Source: Bacteroidota bacterium
Lineage (GTDB): Bacteria; Bacteroidota; Kryptoniia; Kryptoniales; JAKASW01
Direction: 5' to 3'
Length of the DNA stretch: 10,617 nucleotides
Assembly (NCBI GenBank): GCA_021796055.1
Contig: JAJYOS010000137.1
Coordinates: forward strand, 1 to 10,617
Positions 6,168 through 10,617 of this stretch are shown piece by piece. Each line of letters starts with the position of its first letter. Position 1 is the stretch's first letter. Under the pieces are notes generated by a model. It made no database searches. It was given only the letters and a program-made list of their open reading frames with translations, and was not told where the DNA came from. Both the position numbers and the translations under genes were made by a program.

Positions 6168-7544
6168 ATGCTACGCGACTTTTACAATAGATTCGAGGCT
6201 TTCTCAAGGAAGCATCAACTCATCTCGGAAGGCGACAAGATACTCGTGGGCGTTTCGGGCGGGATCGACTCGGTCGTGTTACTTGATCTTCTAATGGAGA
6301 TGAAGAGCCGTCGGAGCATCGAGATATCGGTCGCACACATCAATCATCATCTGCGGGACAAGGAATCGGATGGAGACGAGGCCTTCGTCAAGAAGCTCGC
6401 CGATGGCTACGAAATAGAATGCTTCGTCCACGGCGCCGACACTCGCGCGTACATGCTCGAACATAAGGCTTCCCTGCAGGTAGGGGCCAGAGATATCAGG
6501 TACAAGTTTTTCGATACGGTGAAGATCCTCAAGAATTTCACGAAGATTGCCACGGCGCATAATGCCAACGATAACGCCGAGACGATACTCTTCAACCTCC
6601 TCCGAGGCGCCGGCGCGAACGGCCTCGGCGGTATACCGGTCAATCGCGAAGCCATCATCCGGCCGCTCCTCTTCGCGGAGAGAAGTGAGATCGAGCAGTA
6701 CGCGAAACTCAAGAGCCTCAAGTTCAGGGAAGATTCTTCCAATCTCAAGAGCTACTACACGCGCAACTTCATCCGCCATTCAATACTCCCTCAAGTCAAG
6801 GAAAAGATTAACCCCGGCGTGATCAACACGCTGAACCGAGCCGGGGAGATTTTCCAGGAACTCAGCACATTCATCAACAACGAAGTGCGATCTCTGTACC
6901 AAAACCTCGCAAAAGATTTCGGCGAAGGTAAGCTCGTTCTCGATATCTTCAAACTCCGGAACTCGCTACTCTTCATTCAGGAAAACGTCATACTACAGGC
7001 GCTTCGCAATTTTGTCCACGGGGAAATCGACCATGCTCGGGTTCACAGCATCATGGACCTACTTGAATCGGAGACCGGAAGTTCTATCGAAATAGGCAAC
7101 GAGGTGGTGGTTTACAGGGATAGGTACAATCTCGTCTTCATAAGGAATCCGAAGGAGCCGACGGAATTTGTCGCTGAGATCATCCCGGGAAAGAAGTATG
7201 AGTTCGACGATTTTTACTTCAGCAGTGAAATAGTGGGGCGGGAAGAAGTGCACTTTTCCCTCTCTCCCGTTGTTGAGTTTATTGATGCGGACTCGGCGGG
7301 CGAGGTACTTACATTACGCAACTGGCACCCGGGCGATTGGTTTATCCCCCTCGGAATGGCAGGCCACAAAAAGATAAGCGATTTCTTGATCGACTCGAAG
7401 ATACCGGTATACCAGAAGAACAATGTCTTCGTCCTCTCAAACAAGGACGGAATAATATGGGTCTGCGGCCTCAGGGTCGACGACAGATTCAAACTCAAAG
7501 AAGAAACAAGGAGAATACTTAAACTTGAATTCGGTTATAAATGA
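6168..7544 (+). CDS. tilS: TilS, tRNA(Ile)-lysidine synthetase
   Basis: 458 residues, a full-length TilS. The enzyme uses ATP to attach lysine to C34 of the tRNA-Ile with anticodon CAU, changing its decoding from AUG to AUA and its charging from Met to Ile; it is essential in nearly all bacteria. Visible motifs: the PP-loop SGGIDS at 30-35 for ATP binding, HINHHLR (57-63), HNANDNAET (131-139), RGAGANGLGGI (146-156) and TRNFIRHSILP (198-208). The C-terminal tRNA-binding domain has HPGDW (387-391), GMAGHKKISDF and the WVCGLRVDDRF segment. The ATG at 6168 gives the usual length ahead of the PP-loop, but has no Shine-Dalgarno sequence and lies 9 bases after a terminator-like T-tract. It is the first gene of a tilS-hpt-ftsH cluster and overlaps hpt by 20 bases. 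Confidence 0.97.
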   Translation: MLRDFYNRFEAFSRKHQLISEGDKILVGVSGGIDSVVLLDLLMEMKSRRSIEISVAHINHHLRDKESDGDEAFVKKLADGYEIECFVHGADTRAYMLEHKASLQVGARDIRYKFFDTVKILKNFTKIATAHNANDNAETILFNLLRGAGANGLGGIPVNREAIIRPLLFAERSEIEQYAKLKSLKFREDSSNLKSYYTRNFIRHSILPQVKEKINPGVINTLNRAGEIFQELSTFINNEVRSLYQNLAKDFGEGKLVLDIFKLRNSLLFIQENVILQALRNFVHGEIDHARVHSIMDLLESETGSSIEIGNEVVVYRDRYNLVFIRNPKEPTEFVAEIIPGKKYEFDDFYFSSEIVGREEVHFSLSPVVEFIDADSAGEVLTLRNWHPGDWFIPLGMAGHKKISDFLIDSKIPVYQKNNVFVLSNKDGIIWVCGLRVDDRFKLKEETRRILKLEFGYK

Positions 7545-8088
7545 CCCCGACCGCACGATAACCGTCAACAACGAGAAATTCCGCGTTTTCATCTCGGAAG
7601 AAGAGATTCAAAAACGCGTTCAGGAACTTGCATCGACAATCAACAGGGACTATGCTTCAAAGACCCCGATATTCATAGGCGTCCTGAACGGATCCTTCAT
7701 TTTCTTCTCCGATTTAATCCGGAACATAACAGTTGACTGTGAAATAGACTTCTTCAAGCTGTCAAGTTACGGTGACGCTAAAATTTCTTCCGGAAACGTG
7801 AAACTTTTAAAGGATTTGAACTGTCAAGTAACCGACAGGGATATAATCATCGTGGAAGATATCATAGATTCCGGTTTGTCGATGGACTTCATAAAGAAGC
7901 TGGTGGCAAAACAAAATCCACGGTCTTTCGCGGTCGTAACCCTCCTCTACAAGAGTGATTGCGTTAAAATCGATTTTAAGGTAGATTATATAGGATTCCA
8001 AATTCCCAACCACTTCGTCATCGGCTACGGACTGGATTATGCGCAAAAAGCAAGGAACCTACGATCTATATATATTTTGGATAAATAG
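7525..8088 (+). CDS. hpt: Hypoxanthine phosphoribosyltransferase
   Basis: 187 residues, typical length. A cytoplasmic purine-salvage enzyme joining hypoxanthine (and often guanine) to PRPP to form IMP or GMP. Motifs: LNGSF (54-58, pyrophosphate loop), the flexible-loop SYG (81-83), the PRPP-binding signature IIIVEDIIDSGLSM (107-120), K143 in LLYKSD at the purine-contacting position, and VDYIGFQIPNHFVIGYGLDY near the end, characteristic of bacterial Hpt. No in-frame ATG fits. I accept the TTG at 7525 because AAGGAG (7508-7513) lies 11 bases ahead of it. The nearby ATG at 7541 is in another frame and stops at once. The start lies inside the tilS tail, suggesting translational coupling. tilS-hpt-ftsH is a widespread gene order. 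Confidence 0.94.
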   Translation: MNSVINDPDRTITVNNEKFRVFISEEEIQKRVQELASTINRDYASKTPIFIGVLNGSFIFFSDLIRNITVDCEIDFFKLSSYGDAKISSGNVKLLKDLNCQVTDRDIIIVEDIIDSGLSMDFIKKLVAKQNPRSFAVVTLLYKSDCVKIDFKVDYIGFQIPNHFVIGYGLDYAQKARNLRSIYILDK

Positions 8089-8093
8089 CTCGA

Positions 8094-8106
8094 CCGCCAA
8101 AGGCGG
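8094..8106 (+). repeat. Hairpin in the hpt-ftsH spacer
   Basis: CCGCC-AAA-GGCGG is a perfect 5-base-pair GC hairpin starting 5 bases after the hpt stop codon. The next bases are GATATAAAC, with no T-tract directly after the stem, so it is unlikely to terminate. It lies 9 bases upstream of the AGGAG ribosome site of ftsH and could stabilise the mRNA end or modulate ftsH expression. Confidence 0.35.
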
Positions 8107-8130
8107 GATATAAACAGGAGTTTTTCTTAA

Positions 8131-10182
8131 ATGCCAAATTCGCAGAACGACAAAAACAAGAGCGGCCAACAGCAAAAGAGACGGGTTGCACCTCCGAACC
8201 TGAAGCGAAAATCTAACCAGCCGCCGGAGGACGATTTCAACTGGCGGACAGGCAAGATCATCATCGGGTGGGCGACGATTATTCTGGCGGTGTTTCTGAT
8301 AATGACCCTCTTTCGTGGAAATAGTAACCCTGAGACCGAGATAACATATACTCAGTACCAGACTCTTCTCGATTCAAACCTCATCAAAGAAGCGGTAATA
8401 AAGAAGTCCGACGTCAATAATTATGATTTCCATGGCGTGTTGAAGGAACCGACTGAAATCACTACCGATACCGGGAAAAGAATCAAGATAACCCGGTTCG
8501 TCGTGTTCCTGCCGCAGGCGGCCGACCAGAACGTCGTCGACTCGTGGGAAAAGGCCGGGGTGAAATTTAACTTCGTCAAAGAGAGCGACGAATGGGTCAA
8601 TGGCCTCATTAACTTCCTCCCATGGGTGCTCATCCTTGGCATCTGGCTGGTGTTCATGCGAAGGATGCAGGGAAACAACACGAAAGGTATTTTCAGCTTC
8701 GGAAAGAGTCGCGCGAAGTTGATGACTGAGAATCAGATAAAGGTGACGTTCCATGATGTCGCCGGCGCGGATGAGGCAAAGGAAGAGCTGGCTGAAATAA
8801 TAGAGTTTCTGAAGGAGCCTGCCAAGTTCCAGCGGCTTGGAGGCAAGATCCCACGCGGCGTATTGCTCCTCGGCCCTCCGGGGACCGGAAAGACACTTCT
8901 CGCGCGCGCGGTCGCGGGCGAAGCAGGCGTTCCATTTTTCTCCATAAGCGGCGCGGACTTCGTCGAAATGTTCGTCGGTGTGGGAGCCAGCCGTGTGAGA
9001 GACCTGTTCGATACCGCAAAGAAAAATTCTCCATGTATCGTCTTCATAGATGAGATCGACGCCGTAGGCAGGCACCGCGGCGCAGGCCTGGGAGGCGGCC
9101 ACGACGAACGCGAGCAGACGCTGAACCAGCTCCTTGTCGAGATGGACGGCTTCGAACAAAACAGCGGCACCATCATAATTGCGGCTACAAACCGCCCGGA
9201 CGTGCTCGACCCTGCCCTACTTCGCCCCGGTAGATTTGACAGGCAGGTGGTTGTGGACAGGCCTGACGTCAAGGGAAGAGAAGGTATCCTAAAAGTTCAT
9301 ACACGCAATATTCCGCTCGGTACGGATGTCGACTTGAGTATACTTGCGAAGGAGACGCCTGGATTCGCCGGCGCCGAACTTGCTAATCTCGTCAACGAAG
9401 CGGCTCTCCTCGCAGCCCGCAGGAACAGCGCCAGCGTCACCATGTCTGATATGGAAGAGGCCAAGGACAAGGTGATGATGGGACCGGAAAGAAAGAGTAC
9501 CATCATTTCAGACGACGAGAAGAGGGTCACGGCATTCCATGAATCTGGGCACGTGCTTGTGGCTCGAATGGTTCCGGAGGCGGATCCTGTCCATAAGGTT
9601 ACCATCATCCCTCGCGGGAGGGCTCTTGGCGTGACGACTTACCTCCCGATAGACGAGAAGCACACTTATTCTCGCGAATATCTTCTTGCGATGATAACTT
9701 ATGCTCTCGGCGGACGCGCCGCGGAGAAGATTATTTTTGACAAGTTCACCACCGGAGCGGGTAACGACATCGAGAAAGCGACTAATATCGCCCGCAAGAT
9801 GGTTTGCGAATGGGGGATGAGCGACAAGCTGGGCCCGCTTACATGGGGCGAAAATGAACAGGAGCTCTTCCTTGGCAGGGAGATAACAAAGCATCGCAAC
9901 TACAGTGAAAAGACAGCGATTGATATCGACGAAGAGATAAGGTCGATCGTTCTCAAGTGCATGAATCGCGCGGAAGGAATTATTGTGGAACACAAGGACG
10001 CGCTGAACAGGCTTGCAGATGCCCTCTTGGAACGAGAGATATTGGATGCGGACGAGATCGAGAAATGCATCAAAGACGAAGAACTGCCTCCGTTCGTGAA
10101 GCCAAACGGCAACGGCAAAAGTCCGGAGAGTATTTCAGACAGCAAATCCGCTCCAGCGCCGGGTGCGCCTAAAGCCGCCTGA
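8131..10182 (+). CDS. ftsH: FtsH, ATP-dependent zinc metalloprotease
   Basis: 683 residues. A hexameric membrane protease that extracts and degrades misfolded membrane proteins and regulatory substrates. Domains: a basic, proline-rich cytoplasmic tail (1-40), membrane segment about 42-61, periplasmic domain, second membrane segment about 157-176, then the AAA+ module with Walker A GPPGTGKT (248-255), pore loop FVGVGA (281-286), Walker B VFIDEID (304-310) and the second region of homology ending RPGRFDR with arginine fingers R365 and R368. The protease has HESGH (470-474) and the third zinc ligand D546 ([12 protein letters not shown]). All catalytic residues are present; most FtsH have HEAGH, so S472 is a small deviation. 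The C-terminal tail (about 656-683) is Gly/Asn/Ser/Pro/Ala-rich and probably disordered. AGGAG is 10 bases before the ATG. It lies 42 bases after hpt and 24 bases before the next gene. Confidence 0.98.
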   Translation: MPNSQNDKNKSGQQQKRRVAPPNLKRKSNQPPEDDFNWRTGKIIIGWATIILAVFLIMTLFRGNSNPETEITYTQYQTLLDSNLIKEAVIKKSDVNNYDFHGVLKEPTEITTDTGKRIKITRFVVFLPQAADQNVVDSWEKAGVKFNFVKESDEWVNGLINFLPWVLILGIWLVFMRRMQGNNTKGIFSFGKSRAKLMTENQIKVTFHDVAGADEAKEELAEIIEFLKEPAKFQRLGGKIPRGVLLLGPPGTGKTLLARAVAGEAGVPFFSISGADFVEMFVGVGASRVRDLFDTAKKNSPCIVFIDEIDAVGRHRGAGLGGGHDEREQTLNQLLVEMDGFEQNSGTIIIAATNRPDVLDPALLRPGRFDRQVVVDRPDVKGREGILKVHTRNIPLGTDVDLSILAKETPGFAGAELANLVNEAALLAARRNSASVTMSDMEEAKDKVMMGPERKSTIISDDEKRVTAFHESGHVLVARMVPEADPVHKVTIIPRGRALGVTTYLPIDEKHTYSREYLLAMITYALGGRAAEKIIFDKFTTGAGNDIEKATNIARKMVCEWGMSDKLGPLTWGENEQELFLGREITKHRNYSEKTAIDIDEEIRSIVLKCMNRAEGIIVEHKDALNRLADALLEREILDADEIEKCIKDEELPPFVKPNGNGKSPESISDSKSAPAPGAPKAA

Positions 10183-10206
10183 GCATCTTCCGGATCACAA
10201 TCACAA

Positions 10207-10617
10207 ATGGACAGCGGGCAATTTTGGGCAAGATTCAGCAGTGCGGACTCATCGAACAATTTGATGGAGCAAGCCGCGGTGCGGGACACAATCGACTTCA
10301 AGGCTGAACTGGTCAGGAAGGGGATCCACCTTCTCTCGCTGGTAATACCGGCGGTATACTATTTCATTCCTAAGGTGATAGCGCTGTGGATACTCGTTCC
10401 CATGACTCTGATATTCGTCACTATAGACCTCGCGCGCTATGAAGTCCCGGCAGTCTCAAGGTTCTTCTACAGATTTTTCGGCTTTCTCCTCAGGAAGCAC
10501 GAAGTGGATCACAAGCGACACGCGCTGAATGGCGCCACGAACCTGCTCATCTCGGCGGTGATCTGTGTAATCATCTTCCCGAAATTCATAATGATAAGCA
10601 GTTTCACTGTACTGATA
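10207..10617 (+). CDS. SEC59/DGK1/VTE5-type CTP-dependent lipid kinase-like membrane protein, N-terminal part
   Basis: 137 codons are visible before the window ends. The hallmark is ELVRKGIHL (residues 34-42), matching the E-L-x-R-K-x-x-H motif of the dolichol/diacylglycerol/phytol kinase family, which shares an ancestor with phosphatidate cytidylyltransferases. Later come TIDLAR (72-77), a D-x-x-R element conserved in this family, and NGATNLL (108-114). Hydrophobic segments occur at about 40-54, 56-75 and 111-137, so this is a polytopic inner-membrane protein. It probably phosphorylates a polyprenol or lipid alcohol using CTP, but the substrate cannot be read. Two in-frame ATGs are possible, 10207 and 10264, and neither has a clear ribosome site; I give the longer. 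It follows ftsH by 24 bases and should be co-transcribed. Confidence 0.82.
   Translation, partial: MDSGQFWARFSSADSSNNLMEQAAVRDTIDFKAELVRKGIHLLSLVIPAVYYFIPKVIALWILVPMTLIFVTIDLARYEVPAVSRFFYRFFGFLLRKHEVDHKRHALNGATNLLISAVICVIIFPKFIMISSFTVLI

Noticed and set aside
5980..6207. A 75-codon minus-strand open frame across the tRNA-Pro/tilS gap.
   Set aside because: It runs into tilS, crosses the terminator-like hairpin, has no good ribosome site and a composition with no domain; the region is better described as non-coding.
8374..9159. A 261-codon minus-strand open frame opposite ftsH.
   Set aside because: Shadow of the strongly conserved FtsH ATPase domain; codon-bias artefact.

Overview
The window looks like a chromosomal housekeeping region from a Gram-negative bacterium of about 50% GC, plausibly in the Bacteroidota/Chlorobiota/Ignavibacteria neighbourhood or a related candidate phylum. 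Support: an N-terminal lipobox protein, FtsH with a basic, proline-rich cytoplasmic N-tail, the tilS-hpt-ftsH order followed by a SEC59/DGK1-like kinase, and a two-membrane-segment PhoR. The taxonomic placement is inference from gene style and order; nothing in the window fixes it. No mobile element, phage gene or CRISPR array is visible.

Left half, all on the minus strand. In transcription order (right to left): three tRNA genes (Pro-UGG, Gly-GCC, Cys-GCA), then phoB, phoR and phoU, then a 705-residue protein joining a TPR-like segment, a very long coiled coil, a duplicated small helical module and a C-terminal response-regulator receiver domain, then a 63-residue PspC-domain membrane protein, then the start of a lipoprotein that runs off the left edge. 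phoB and phoR overlap by an ATGA, phoU follows 56 bases later, and the coiled-coil gene 126 bases after that. I see no convincing terminator among them, so they could form one phosphate-signalling transcription unit with the coiled-coil receiver protein as its last or an attached member. The lipoprotein has its own good promoter.

Right half, all on the plus strand. tilS, hpt, ftsH and a truncated polyprenol/diacylglycerol-kinase-like gene are tightly packed (20-base overlap, then gaps of 42 and 24 bases). This is a well-known type of housekeeping cluster: tRNA-Ile decoding, purine salvage, membrane protein quality control, and probably lipid phosphorylation.

The divergent junction (5880-6167) is the most interesting non-coding stretch. 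A terminator-like GC hairpin flanked by T7 on one side and A7 on the other ends 9 bases before the tilS start codon, which has no Shine-Dalgarno sequence. The same gap holds a potentially structured RNA on the minus strand. The strongest protein-level oddity is the TPR/coiled-coil/receiver fusion at 575-2692. No wholly new defence or mobile system is evident.
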